Position numbers and translations under genes: made by a program
Notes under the pieces: model-generated
What the model was told of the DNA's origin: nothing
The model's database searches: none
Seen by the model: the letters and a program-made list of their open reading frames with translations, nothing else
Origin: Oikopleura dioica
Lineage: Eukaryota > Chordata > Appendicularia > Copelata > Oikopleuridae
Direction: 5' to 3'
NCBI GenBank assembly: GCA_907165135.1
Contig: OU015568.1
Coordinates: 2,674,501-2,738,500, forward strand
DNA length: 64,000 nucleotides
Shown: piece after piece, positions 22,501 through 33,276 of the stretch
Layout: each line of letters starts with the position of its first letter
Numbering within the stretch: position 1 is the first letter of the stretch

Positions 22501-22797
22501 CTTCATCCAACTCGTCCCAGAAGTAAGTAATCGATTCTTGAAAATTATTTTTCAATATTAATAATTATTTAATTTTTATAAAATTTTTAAAGTTCCTTCT
22601 TAAAATCAATTGTTTGAATAATTTCCTTGATAATATTTACAAACATTATTAGCGGAAAAAAGGTCGCGGGCTTCATTTCCGGGAATCTCTCGATACTTTG
22701 GGCAAACTCTCTTAGGGTCAGACTCGATCGGTGGCCCCAAGGTTTCATGCGTTGCTCTCGACCTCTCAAAAAGACAAACATATAGCAAAAATTTCAT
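19516..22797 (-). CDS. Lectin-type protein: C-type lectin domain, GCC2/GCC3-like repeats, PAN-like end
   Basis: The ATG at 22797 opens a signal peptide (MKFLLYVCLFERSRA). A C-type lectin-like domain follows, with ARDLFSANNVC, RWAADEPRTWNGDC and AAYRFSCRAD; it is only continuous if a GA-AG intron at 22537-22625 is removed. Next comes a region with FSAWIKV and FETDEVLDMWIDHVYLGP, which resembles a carbohydrate-binding or jelly-roll domain; the junction leading into it near 22000 is not resolved. A long run of Cys-rich repeats then extends to about 19980, and the last exons encode a PAN-like segment (YSQIDENCFMICRNYRDC). The intron at 19887-19942 seems to be AA-AG. Secreted, glycan-binding and adhesive by inference. 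It is the tandem paralog of 16934-19262. Confidence 0.75.
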
Positions 22798-23925
22798 GCT
22801 AGAGCACAAACTTGAAGCGCTGCTCTGGCAACTTCTCGTTAAAAACTTCCAAGAACTATGGACTTTAATTAATAAAATATCAAGTATCAATTGACAATTG
22901 TCAGTTTTTTCATGTCGAAGTGAGAACATCAGAATTTATGATGAATACCGTAACACCGTACCGTAGTTTACAGTTCAAATTCTCCGATAAAAGCTGTCGA
23001 AACCGAGCTTGTTGTACTTTAGCTTAAATACCAGAGCAGATATGGGCGTGGTACACTGATTTTTCGCCAAAATATCAAAAACGAAAACTCTCGACGAAAA
23101 TCGAATTATCGCTGCTTTCAAAAAACGTGTCCACACCCTGCTGTTGCTTCATTGAAATTGGCATTGAAAAGAAAGTATCCCCAATTGGCAGGGGCCAGAA
23201 AATGCAACGCGGATGCGCGCCATGATTTTTTAACAATGTTAAACGATCATACGTCCCCTCGGCGCATATGCTCGGCGGTTGAATTATTCAATTTGGGCCC
23301 TGAAAATATGCCCCTCGAAATAAACAAATTGCGTTATGCATTATCCTCGACTTTTTTGCTTCTAAAGAATCTGATTTTGTCGCTTAAAAAGATATCTACC
23401 AAAGAAATATTTTAAGAAACCAGTCAAATTAAGTATCGAAAGTGATAGTTATTAATCAATTTACAAAAGAAATTTATTAAAATAAATGTTACTTTTGCAT
23501 TGAAAGAACTAAGATAAGGGTTCAGTTTTTCCATCCGCAATATGGAATAAGGGTATCACTCTCATATATTTGATGAGAAAATGAGCAATTATCGGAGGTT
23601 AGCGTTGTGCACCCCCTTATTACTTTGGTTGACGTCTTTTTTGAAGGCTTGAGTTAATTATGAGGTCAAAATCAGTCCGTATTCATATATTCTTCTTTTT
23701 TGTCAGCTGTGTGTTTTCCCACATCCCGTGGAAGAAAAGGAAGAAAGTGCTCCCCCGAGGGTTCAGGGAGGTGACGCAAGGGGGCGGTTGATTTTCGCTT
23801 TATTGCATGAAACTACATTGGCCTTATTCAGGAGAAAATCTGTTTAGCGTCAAGGATATAAGATATTGATAGTATTGGGCGTTGGGCACGCGAGCGGCAC
23901 CACCTGGGATTTGGGCACGCGCGAC
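22798..23925. other. Intergenic region, no gene recognised
   Basis: Sequence with a few CG-rich islands. The frame at 23152-23415 has no domain and no splice context. The right part leads into the promoter at 23926. Confidence 0.45.
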
Positions 23926-23934
23926 TATAAAAAG
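23926..23934 (+). promoter_or_regulatory. TATA box with GC-rich upstream repeats
   Basis: TATAAAAAG is preceded by two copies of TTGGGCACGCG-like sequence (23880-23922). The spacing to the ATG at 24078 allows a 5' UTR of about 120 bases. Confidence 0.6.
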
Positions 23935-24077
23935 GTATGAAATGGGGAATCAATCGTGAATTGTTTGACGCAGAGATTAGCAAACTTTCCATTAAATATT
24001 TTTTCAAGAAAAAAGACTAAGACGCAAAAGTTAAATTATAAAGAAGAAGCAAACTTTATAGCGAAAAGAGGAAATTT

Positions 24078-25263
24078 ATGGAGACGGTGAATTCAAGGTG
24101 CGAAATGGAACTTACAGCTTCGACAACTGGAACTTATTTTCCTCGAGATTTTATGGTGAGCAAAATCATTAGTTCAAAAGACCATAAGTTATGATCGATT
24201 TTTATCCACAAGAAATTTTCTTTTCTTCGTAAAGCGAAAATATATCTCTATCATCTACATAAATTAAGGTTATTTCGTCTTAAATTTTACGGACGTTTTC
24301 ACAGAAAAATAATAATTTCAAATTATTTATTTGTCTCTGCGAACCTTCTCATTATTTCAGTTAAAATTTTAATAACGTTAACTTCTCACTGACACAGAAC
24401 AACGGCCGCTATAAATAAGAGCTTAAAAATGGAAATACATATGCAGATAAGATTTTTTTTATTCTAGCTCCGATTTACTCTTATCTTTTTTGATAAATAT
24501 TCAAGAAATTCCACTTTATTTTCCACGCGCTGGAATAATCAGCACACGAAACGCTTATCTTAGTGAAAGTTTAATGACATGAAAAGTTGGCTCGCTAAAA
24601 CCACGATTAGGCGCACGCCTGGGGCGATGATATTTCCCCCTCGCGGCCGGATCGCGTCTTATACTTCGAGAAACATTTTTTGGCGCAGGAGGATTCTTTA
24701 TCACTTTTCATTTTCTCAGAAAGAATCAAAACGAAAAACAGGGCTGCTTTTGTAGACAAGAAAATGGCAAAAGAGAAGGTTTATAAAAAGAAAAAAAGAC
24801 CATTTTTAGACAAAAATAAATTGAAATTTCGACTACTGAAAATCTCAAATCATTTTTTTTAGTACAACAGATGCAACACAAGTATCCTCAACTCAAACAG
24901 TCGGGAAGACGAGGTCATAATCGTCCATTTCACAAACGAGACCGAGATCGATTTCGACAAGATCTTCAACCGAGGTAACAAGCCACAGCCCTTTAGTAAC
25001 AGGGTTATACTTTTTGCATTATTAGAGAGACAGAGGCTGCTGCAATCGATGAGAAAAGAATCGACACCGATACGACCTTGCCGCATCAAATGATGCACCC
25101 AACACGTGATTTATTAAAGATCGTCACTCGGCCTGTCACTCATGTTTTTATAACTCTACTATTGACTTGTGCTTTTATATTCTTCTTTCACATAAATAAA
25201 GAATTGATTCGAAAACACATGATTTGCTCAAAAGTTAAAAAATACTTCAGTAAAAGATTTTGA
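24078..25263 (+). CDS. Possible small single-pass membrane protein
   Basis: Exons 24078-24155, 24863-24974 and 25028-25263 join in phase to 141 residues. There is no signal peptide. Possible N-glycosylation sites (NTS, NET) occur in the first half, and VTHVFITLLLTCAFIFFFHI near the C-terminus is a strong membrane segment followed by a basic tail (KVKKYFSKRF). The 707-bp first intron is long for this window. The last acceptor is ambiguous: using AG two bases earlier shifts the frame and ends the protein soon after. A TATA box upstream supports transcription. The family was not recognised. An alternative frame of exon 1 (GDGEFKVRNGTYSFDNW) is also open, so the model is tentative. Confidence 0.42.
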
Positions 25264-25772
25264 AAAGGTGCGTGGCAAGCAATTATCCATAAAATGGCAC
25301 GTAAGCCGTTGCGAATTGACTGAGAAAAGGCCTGCCTCCGAAATGCCATATCTTGATGAACAGTACGACACCTTCGTAGAGCAGAAAATCGTTCATTAGC
25401 TTCCTGCCCGTGAGAAAGAAGTGACGCTTCTATATCGCTTTTAGAAGCTTTCTGAAAAAGTCATCAGGTTCAACCTTCTCAGAGGGCCATGAAATCGCGC
25501 CATCACATAATAATCAAAAGAAAGACCAAAAATGCCACGAAAAGTTGGCTAAAGTTCGCGCGGCAGCGATATCAAAAAAGAAACGAAATCTGATGTTGCA
25601 AGAAAAGGTCAAGGTTGGCCTGCCTTCTAAACTCGCTGCACTAGAAAGAAGCCATAATATCAAAGCAAGCATGGAATGTAGGTGATTTGCACGATGACAT
25701 TTCCGACCGGCCGGAAAGTGATTTGTCTGCGGATTTCTATGTCGGAAATAAAAGGTAATTTGACCGATATTA
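25225..25772 (+). pseudogene. Coding-like remains, frame-broken
   Basis: Three stretches read like protein but in different frames or with stops between them: 25225-25397 (GKQLSIKWHVSRCELTEKR), about 25440-25680 (EKLAKVRAAAISKKKRN) and about 25675-25760 (VGDLHDDISDRPESD). Possible GT-AG junctions exist near 25410-25425. They could be exons of an unresolved gene overlapping the end of the preceding model, or remains of a transposon-derived gene. No family was recognised. Confidence 0.3.
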
Positions 25773-26775
25773 AACTTTCACCTTCATTATGAGAATATTT
25801 CATGTACATATCTTATATTTTCGGATGTTGACTTCGTAGTATTCACAAATAGGTTGTAGAACGTTTTCGATTTATTTATCAAATCATCTTCAGTACTAAT
25901 TAAATCATTACAAGAAGAATACTCGAAAAGCAGCTTGATTGCTTGACATCATAAACATTCGGACATTATAAACAATCAGACATTTAAAACACTGTTTATA
26001 ATGTCTGATTGTTTATAATGTCCGCAATGTTAATAATGTCTGGTTAGGATTTGGCGATATTTTTTTCTGTTTATAATGTCCGGTTTGTTTATAATGTCCC
26101 GAATGTTTATAATGTCTGGGTCAAATTTCAGATTTTGTTTATAATGTCCGATGAGTTTATTAAGTCCGAATCGGATGTCAATAATATCCGACTTGTTTAT
26201 AATGTCGGAATTTTCAAAATGTGTTCGAGGGTTAATTTTTTTCGTCGAATTATTTCTATGTATGAAAAAATTTAACCGTTTTTTAAACTCGTCAATGATT
26301 CTTGGCGATCGAAAATACTGTCTACTGCTGCTAGAATGAAACTAAAAATTTTAGCATTATGCTATTGAGGAGGGAAACCAAGAAAAGGAACAACTAAGAT
26401 TGGACGAGACACCAAGAGAGCGAACAAGAAAGGAAATGACAGCAAAAGAGCGAGTAAGAAAAGTGGGCAAAAGGCGACCTGGGGAGAGGCAAGATTGGAG
26501 GAAAAATGCAGAATTTACCCGGATCTTCAGTTCAAAATAAGTCCTTACTGGAGACTTTATTAATCAGAATTTTCAATGAATAAAAAGAGACAGAGAAAAT
26601 TTTAGAGAGAGAGTGATTACAGTACATAACATAAAGTTTATTATAGGCTGTAAATTTTACCGATGAAGACGGTCATACTTATTTAATCAAATCCTTTTCA
26701 GAGTTCTTTTTCAGAAAAGCTTTATTAATATTTTACTTTAACGAAAAAATATTATAAAAATTACTCATCAAAATT
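25773..26775. other. Intergenic region with tandem and inverted repeat
   Basis: Contains the TTTATAATGTC repeat (25953-26215) and a purine-rich stretch at 26370-26520. No gene is supported. Confidence 0.45.
25953..26215. repeat. TTTATAATGTC tandem repeat with a 25-bp inverted repeat
   Basis: The unit GTTTATAATGTCCG and close variants recur about ten times, spaced irregularly by 0-30 bp. At the left end, 25960-25984 is the exact reverse complement of 26000-26024, so the first units form a hairpin with a 15-base loop. No coding content. Confidence 0.75.
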
Positions 26776-26964
26776 CTAACTCTGTTCCTTCTGATCCTTG
26801 CTGAGGTTATCAGCAAAATCCTTGATGATATCTTGGATATCGCTGAGCTTTGCTCTCTGCGCATCATCAAGAGAATCATAGAAATCGCTCTGGTCCTTTG
26901 GCAAGCGATTGAAGTCCAACAGCATGCTGTAGTCGTATGTAGGGGTTCCGTTCTCGTTGCCCAT
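26776..26964 (-). CDS. Small one-exon protein, unidentified
   Basis: 62 residues, MGNENGTPTYDYSMLLDF at the start and SDIQDIIKDFADNLSKDQ near the end. The N-terminal MGNENG could be N-myristoylated, which is inference. The C-terminal half is charged and probably helical. A possible splice acceptor (CCGTTTTAG) lies about 60 bp upstream, so an upstream non-coding exon or a trans-splice site is possible. The family was not recognised. Acceptance rests on the good start context and protein-like composition only. Confidence 0.5.
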   Translation of the reverse strand: MGNENGTPTYDYSMLLDFNRLPKDQSDFYDSLDDAQRAKLSDIQDIIKDFADNLSKDQKEQS

Positions 26965-27822
26965 TTCAAAAAATCAATTTTTTTTTGGTTTGGTGAAGAT
27001 GGATCTTCGACGGCTTCTTTTAAACACCTAAAACGGAAGTGCTCTCCCGGGTTAAGGTGCCTCTCGCTCACGTACCATTTATTTCCGGTCTATTTTTCAA
27101 CCCTCAGCGACCCTGTTTGTCTATTTTCAATATTTGCCCCCCTGATTTTTCAAAACTTTGGCAGGGGTCTATATGGCCTATTTATAGATTACTCGTCGTT
27201 TGAGGATCATTTTGATATATTACAGTACCCTTAACGTAAATGAGTCTCCGAAATTTTGCCCTTTAAAGTTTGGAAAAATGCATGTGAATTGTACTTAGCG
27301 TGAAAATCGTTATTTTTTTCGATTTTTCAATGTTATCCAACAGAGACAAATAAGGGGTCTATTGAAAGCTTAGAATGTACCGATTAACAATATGATAACC
27401 GCACTAGAAATTTCGGCCACTATTTGGCGCTAGGGAGCAATAAAACACCTAAAAATCGCCAAAAATGGCTTCCAACTTCGAAGTTCTGGAAAGCAGGCAA
27501 ACAGCCCACGTTATTCTTGATCAAGCTGAGATGGACAAGAAAAAACATTATCGCCAAAAAAGGAACGTGTCTCTCGCCTGCTAATTCAGCGAATGCACTT
27601 CCTGTACGTTATTGCCTTGGCAAACTGATTTCCTTCCGATCTCTGCGATCTCATTTTGTCCGGCGCAATTCTCATCAGGGCGCGCCACCACGGTGCTCTC
27701 TGGTGGTGCACAGGCGGAGCACGCTATTTTGACACAGCTGTAGAAAGGTTAACGCTCTTTTTAAGCGACGTAGACGTTCTCTCCTTATTCTCATTCAGTA
27801 AAATTAGAAAAGAAAGGAGAAA
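26965..27822. other. Intergenic, upstream of PLA2-like gene 3
   Basis: No gene recognised. A CG-rich patch (27660-27720) with the inverted motif CACCACGGTGCTCTCTGGTG could be regulatory. A possible trans-splice acceptor, TTCTCATTCAG, lies 20-25 bases before the ATG at 27823. Confidence 0.4.
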
Positions 27823-29223
27823 ATGAAATTATTGCCAATTTTACTTGGAAGTGCAATTGCACAGTCACAGAATGATATTTTGGACATGAAAAAGAGAAGC
27901 TTCCTTCAGGAAATCGAGCTCGACGCTATTCTTCAGCTCCAGGTAAAGAATCTTTCTTTTGAGAAATTATCAAAAAATTTGAGAGAAAATCGTTCTCATG
28001 ATAAAAATTTCAGGACTACATTCAATTCGAAGATTTCAATGTAACTCAAGGAATCATTGAAGGTCTCAACTCATACAGAGATGATCATCCAGAGAAAGAA
28101 AATGAATGGGGTGAAAAAGCTGATAGTCTCTTTGAGTTTGAGCAGAATACTGGGAGACTCGTCCGGTAAGAATAAATTGACTTTAGAAATAAGAAAATAA
28201 AGATTTTTATAAAAAAAATTTCTTCAGAACTGGAGGTGGAGGACTCACTCTTGCCGATCGAGGTCACATCATCAAATACCTCCAAATGAAGATCGTCATT
28301 CTCTTCATGCAGAAAAACAAGTTCCTCGGAAAATATTGCTTCTACGGCTGCTGGTGCTTCCCCCGTGGAGCCGGAAACAACGGCGGCTTCGGTCAACCAG
28401 TCGACAACATCGACAAGTCCTGCCGAGAATACTCGACCTGCTACAATTGCATCTACAACCAAAACATTGGCAGTCAAAAATGCCCGGAGAACACTGCCGA
28501 TCGATACCAAATCGGAGGCTTTGTTGATAGATTCGGATCTGTTCAGATTTTCTGCACCGATCCTTGGGGCACTTGCAACAGATCCCGATGTGAATGTGAC
28601 AGGAAAAGCTTTAAAAATCTTATTTCTTGGAAAAAGTAATCAAAAAGGGAAAGACCATAATTTGGTAATAACTAATGAAAATATGAGATAAGCGAATATT
28701 TGATAAGCTGATTTATTCTTAAAATCTCTTAAATCATTGGATAAGCTTTGAAAAAGATCTCTTGCACTAAAACTCCGCCAGTACGAGCCCGAATGGAACA
28801 TGCAGTACCACCATAAATGGGGTAGATTCCAGCCTCAGGACGCATGCAACTTCAACATCAATGAATTCCGAACTTCCGGAAAACTGAAGATGGTCGGCAA
28901 CGAGTAAGTAGTGATCTTGACCTTTCGATCTTGTCTCATTCCTCCAACGTGACAAAATAATCTGATCGACCTTTTCAAGCTACGTGATGGACAACCGACC
29001 TTACATCGTCAACTTCGCCATGGGCACCCACGGTGGCGGAGGAGGAGGAAACGGTGGCCCTCAATCCAGCGTGAAAAACTCCATGTTCCCGATTTATGGA
29101 CCAATTATCGGCTGCTGCGGGCGCTTCCCAACTGTCCATTACTTCCGAAAAGGGCAAAAATGCTGCGCCGACGGTCAAGTGACTGATGCAAAGGCCCCTT
29201 GCGATTCTGATTTCACACAGTGA
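27823..29223 (+). CDS. Secreted PLA2-like protein 3, catalytic residues lost
   Basis: Five exons (27823-27942, 28014-28165, 28228-28602, 28757-28903, 28980-29223) total 346 codons including stop. A signal peptide, MKLLPILLGSAIAQ, is followed by a pro-region. FYGCWCFPRGAGNNGG resembles the PLA2 Ca-binding loop, and NIDKSCREYSTCYNC aligns with the active-site helix with Tyr for the catalytic His and Ser for the Asp. The C-terminal part has a Gly-rich stretch (GTHGGGGGGNGG) and CC pairs (GCCGRF, KCCADG). The fourth intron, 28603-28756, fits only as GA-AG, and exon lengths then sum to a multiple of three. Extracellular, probably non-enzymatic; the role is inferred. Confidence 0.82.
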
Positions 29224-29668
29224 TGAAAAACTGACCAAGTGTGAAAAAGTCATCTGTACAGAAAATACCTCAATGCTTTTGCTCAAAGAAGGCCCTTTTA
29301 TAACATTATTTTTTGCTGGCGATTTTGAGAAATAAGAGTCTTTCTTTTGATGCAAATGTATTTGGGGCAATGATTATTCGAAAAAAAAACTGTCCCTGAT
29401 TGTAAATAATAAATTTCTCATAAAAGTTACTAGGAATAAGTAAAATAGTTCGATTTGACCGAAAGTTAAAAGCAAATATTGTGTGGACGAGCGCAAATAA
29501 TGTTCTGATGAAAATCTATTCAAAAGTCCGAGCAGGAAATCCTTTCAAGTGAAGAATTTATGCACTGCAAACAGAAGACCTTTTATTAAATCGAATCTTC
29601 AAGAGAAAATTCTAGCATAAATTTTTAATGTCGTTCTTTTTGTCTGATTGAGCTAGAAAAGAGTTACC
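29224..29668. other. Intergenic region, nothing recognised
   Basis: AT-rich spacer between the PLA2-like gene and the transporter. AATAAATTT at about 29407 could be a poly(A) signal. Confidence 0.4.
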
Positions 29669-31248
29669 ATGAGAGAAAATGTAGATAAGAATAATAAAGC
29701 TTTGAGGGTAAAAATCTCAAAGAGAAGATGGCTGATTATGACAGTGATGTTCTTTGCGGTATGTAGCCTTGAATGAAAATTGAAGTCTTGAGCTTTTGAA
29801 ATCAAGGAAGAATAATTTCTTTTCAGAACATGACCAGCTCTATCCAATGGCTTCAATACTCAATCGTTCCAGATATCTTTGTCGAGTTCTATCAAAAGTC
29901 ATACAATGCTATTTCTGCAACGACGCTTCTTGGCTCAATTTCGATGATCGTCATGATCATCCCCGTCACTTTCCTTGTCGAGTTGAAATCGACGAGATTT
30001 GTGCTTCTTCTAGGAACGAGTTTGAGTTTTATCGGCGCCGTGATAAAGTGTTTATCTGTCGATCCAGAGCGATATTGGGTACTTATGTTGGGACAAGCAC
30101 TGGTGGAGATTAACATGCCGATTGTCCTCTCCCTTCCTCCGAAAATCGCTGCGAACTGGTTTCCAAACAATGAGCTTGGCCAAGCGATCTCTCTTTCCGT
30201 CTTTGGCGATCAGCTCGGAATCGCGCTATCATATCTTGTTCCGTTTGTTGTCAAAGGGCCGATCAACACTTACGGAGCAGGTTTTGATGAAAACTGGTCG
30301 AATCAAACAATTCATGGGGAAAGTAACACGACAGCCGCGATTGATGAGGTTTCAAGACAAATTTATGGAATGAATATTTTCACCGCGACGATTGCTTTTC
30401 TTACTGTCGTTTCGGTCTTCTTTTGTTTCAAGACAAGCCGAAAAATCCACCATCAAATTCAGAGCTTCAGAGGCGGAATACACCAGTAAAACAGGAATCA
30501 AATCAAGCATTCAAGCGATATTTTGGCGACCTGAAGAGGATCTTCACAAGTAAAAATTCAGTTCTGTACATGCTTTCTTGTGGCCTTCATGTTGGTGTGT
30601 ATTCTGCTTTCTTCACTCTTTTGAACCAAATTATCAAGCCGTTCTTTCCCGACTCGGAGAAAATCGACAGCGAAATCGGCATGATGGGATTCGCCGCAAT
30701 ATTTGCAGGAATCATTGGATCGTATCTTTTTGGTTTCGCACTAGACAAAACCAAGCGCTTCAAAATTGTGTCGACTGTTACTGTCGTTTCGAGCCTGATT
30801 TCACTTGCCTTTTTGACTGGATTTTTGAATTTTTCGAACCTGATTTCGATGTACATTCTCGTTGGTTTCTGTGGACTGACGATGACCTCTCAATTCACAG
30901 TCGCATACGACTTCATGGCTGAAATAACTTTTCCCGTGTCTGAGTCCTCTATGTCTGCAATTTTGAACATGAGCTATGGAATCTTCGGATTCATCATAAC
31001 TCAGTTTTCTCAAATGGCAATTGAAGGAAACGCTTCTCAAACACAGGGGGCGTACAATGGGCTTTATATTCTTAGTAAGTTTGATTATCACATATCTTCT
31101 CTAACGCTGCTTAGTTGGGACAGAGTTTCTATGTGAAATTCTCAATTTTTTCACAAAGGAAAAGCTCAACAGAAATGATGCAAATCAGAAAAGTGAAGAA
31201 AAAGAAATTGGAGTCGTCAATAATAATTTTCAAATTTCAGATTTTTGA
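29669..31248 (+). CDS. FLVCR-family MFS transporter, one-base frame break
   Basis: Exon 1 (29669-29759) encodes the cytosolic start and part of TM1 (RRWLIMTVMFFA), continuing after a GT-AG intron as MTSSIQWLQYSIVPDIF. IQWLQYSI, VIKCLSV and VLMLGQALVE match the FLVCR1/2 family of the major facilitator superfamily, plasma-membrane or mitochondrial carriers linked to heme or choline transport. About 12 membrane segments are spread over the coding region. The last exon starts after an intron at about 31075-31117 and ends at 31248. Near 30430 the frame changes: VSVFFCF is followed in another frame by QDKPKNPPS, where the family has a F-x-D/E-K-P-x-x-PPS block, so one base appears to be missing. 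A sequencing error or a recent mutation are both possible. Confidence 0.85.
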
Positions 31249-31428
31249 AAAATAAAAAGAATAAATGCAGCATGAAAAGTATCATCCAGAGCCAATCAAG
31301 CATTGACAAGAAACTCCAGTTGACATTATAATTTCGCAGCGAAGCATCTAATCAGAGTATCGATAAATTGCAAATTGGCGACTTACACTCTCAGAACTGC
31401 GTTCAAATTCTGAGACAAGCAAGAAAAA

Positions 31429-32586
31429 ATGAAAAAAAGATTGCAAATCAAACTTTTGGAAAAGCAACGGACAAAGTCGCTTGAAAATGCAGCTGCGTAA
31501 GCGTATCTTTTAAATAACTTCTATTAATTAAGAGCAAGTTGTAATCCGTCAAAAGCTCTAAATCTTAGTTCTAATCCGTACTTTTCTTAGCTCTCGGGAA
31601 ATCTTCGCGCAAGTGCCTCGCCGAGCATCAATGGTCGCTCCTCAAACCGACGATCGGTATCTAAAGAGAGAAAAATATATTCTCATGGAAAATCCGAAAA
31701 AGCTATTGAAGCAAAATACAGTGATAGGTCTTCGAGACTTTATCACGAGGAATCCGAGGACGTCGATTTTTGGAGAGCAGAAAAAGGGGGTCTTCAATAT
31801 CGCTATCATCGGTGGAGCTGGAGTTGGAAAGTCGGCGCTGATGGTCAGGCTTCTTACAGGCTCGTATTCTCATTTGTATTCTATTTTATACTTCGGCAGG
31901 TCGATTTATCGGGGAATACGCCGATATCCAAGCAACTGGTCGAAAAACCAAAGTCATCATGGATCGCGAAATCGTCCTCCAATACACTGATCCTGACAGG
32001 GAAAACTCCAGGGAAAACTTTGGCGATTTGATCAGCTGGGCCGACTCAGTCCTCTTGGTTTACGATTTGGTCAATCAAAATTCCGTCGCAATCGCTGAAG
32101 TTCTTTATATGAAGATAAAGTCTGAACGGGCAAGGAATTCGAAGAGCTTTTCGATATTTTTGGTCGGGAATAAGTCGGATTTATTGACGACGGAAGGACC
32201 AGTTGAACTCTCAGAAAATTTCAAAGAGAAGTTTGATGCACATTTGAAGATTTCGAGCAAATACGAGCCGGAATCCATCAATGAATTGGAAGAAAAAGTG
32301 GCTTCTGTCTTATTCAAATCTCAAAACGAAGAAAAACGAACTCCTCCTCTTGAGCTCTCGTTAATGGGAAAAGTCAGTCACAAAAAGTTCTTCTGGAAGC
32401 GTCATTCGAGCAAAAGCAGAAGTGATACTTCCATTCTCCATCGAAGGTAAGAGACATCAAAAATGAAAAGCACGGAAGCTGCTTAGAAATGGTATCGCAC
32501 CGCTGGTCCACGAGATGAGCTCCGAAAAATCAAGCCCGATCAGTGGCAGATTCAGCTTTGGAAAGCTCAGAAATGATGATCAATGA
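31429..32586 (+). CDS. Ras-like small GTPase (RERG/RASL-like) with extensions
   Basis: Exons 31429-31496, 31591-31859, 31900-32446 and 32487-32586 give 327 residues. The N-terminal extension is about 80 residues and basic. IIGGAGVGKSALMVRLLTG is the P-loop (G1), followed by RFIGEYADIQAT as in RERG and RASL11/12. WADSVLLVYDL, LVGNKSDL (G4) and ISSKY (G5) are present. The G3 DxxG motif is absent: the segment reads VLQYTDPDRENS. There is no C-terminal CAAX box, so lipid anchoring is unlikely. The loss of DxxG suggests altered GTP hydrolysis or constitutive behaviour, which is inference. The second intron (31860-31899) is GC-AG. It starts 180 bp after the transporter on the same strand. A signalling role is expected. 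Confidence 0.85.
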
Positions 32587-33276
32587 AAATCCAACATAAT
32601 TAATAATATAGCTTGCCTTTTTTATCCTGCAAATAAAAATCGTTCTGTCTTATTTACAAAAAAATATAACCGGCGTCTATTCATATGAAAAAGACCTCCG
32701 TCTTCTCCGGCAGACTATTGACTTCCTATTGAAAACCTCCATCAACCTCTTTTCAGGTCAGCTCGCGGGCGTAATCCCTTTCATTCCATCGATTTCAAAA
32801 AGAAAAACTAATTTCCCGTGATCCTTATCGCTCATCTCGAGTGCTGTGGCACTCCTCTTTTGTAAACTTTTCGCTTCTGCGCAAAATTAAAAATTTCGTA
32901 AAACAGCGTGAAACGGGTACAAAACCGCGAAGAGTAAATTTGGTAGAGAAAGTATTTGGATTTATTACGAATCGAGAGAGGAAAAAAGCGAGAGAAATTT
33001 ATTGCCTGATCGTCAGGATTTATTGTGATTCCTACTAAAGAACGTAAAACTGAGAGATCCCGAGGTATGTTTGAATTTTTTCTCAGTTAAATTTTTGGTT
33101 GAAAAAAATCTATTTTTTTTTTGTTTCTAGCCCGAATTGACAAAATTTTGTTGCTATTCTGATCTATGTGTTTGTCCAATTTTAGACCATTAAGATTTCC
33201 GCGTTTGCCGGGTTGCCCAATAAGATTTCAGAAAAAAATCTTCGAAAAAACAAAAGTAAAGTTTTTTTTCAGAAAA
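32587..33276. other. Intergenic region, nothing recognised
   Basis: AATAAAAATC near 32632 could end the GTPase transcript. Frames at 32841-33038 have no recognisable content. A polypyrimidine tract and AG (TTTTTTTTCAG) lie just before the ATG at 33277 and may be a trans-splice acceptor. Confidence 0.4.

Noticed and set aside
23152..23415. Open frame of 87 codons
   Set aside because: No signal peptide, domain or promoter; composition like surrounding intergenic DNA.
30420..30445. Programmed -1 ribosomal frameshift in the FLVCR-family gene
   Set aside because: No standard slippery heptamer and no clear downstream structure; an indel is simpler.
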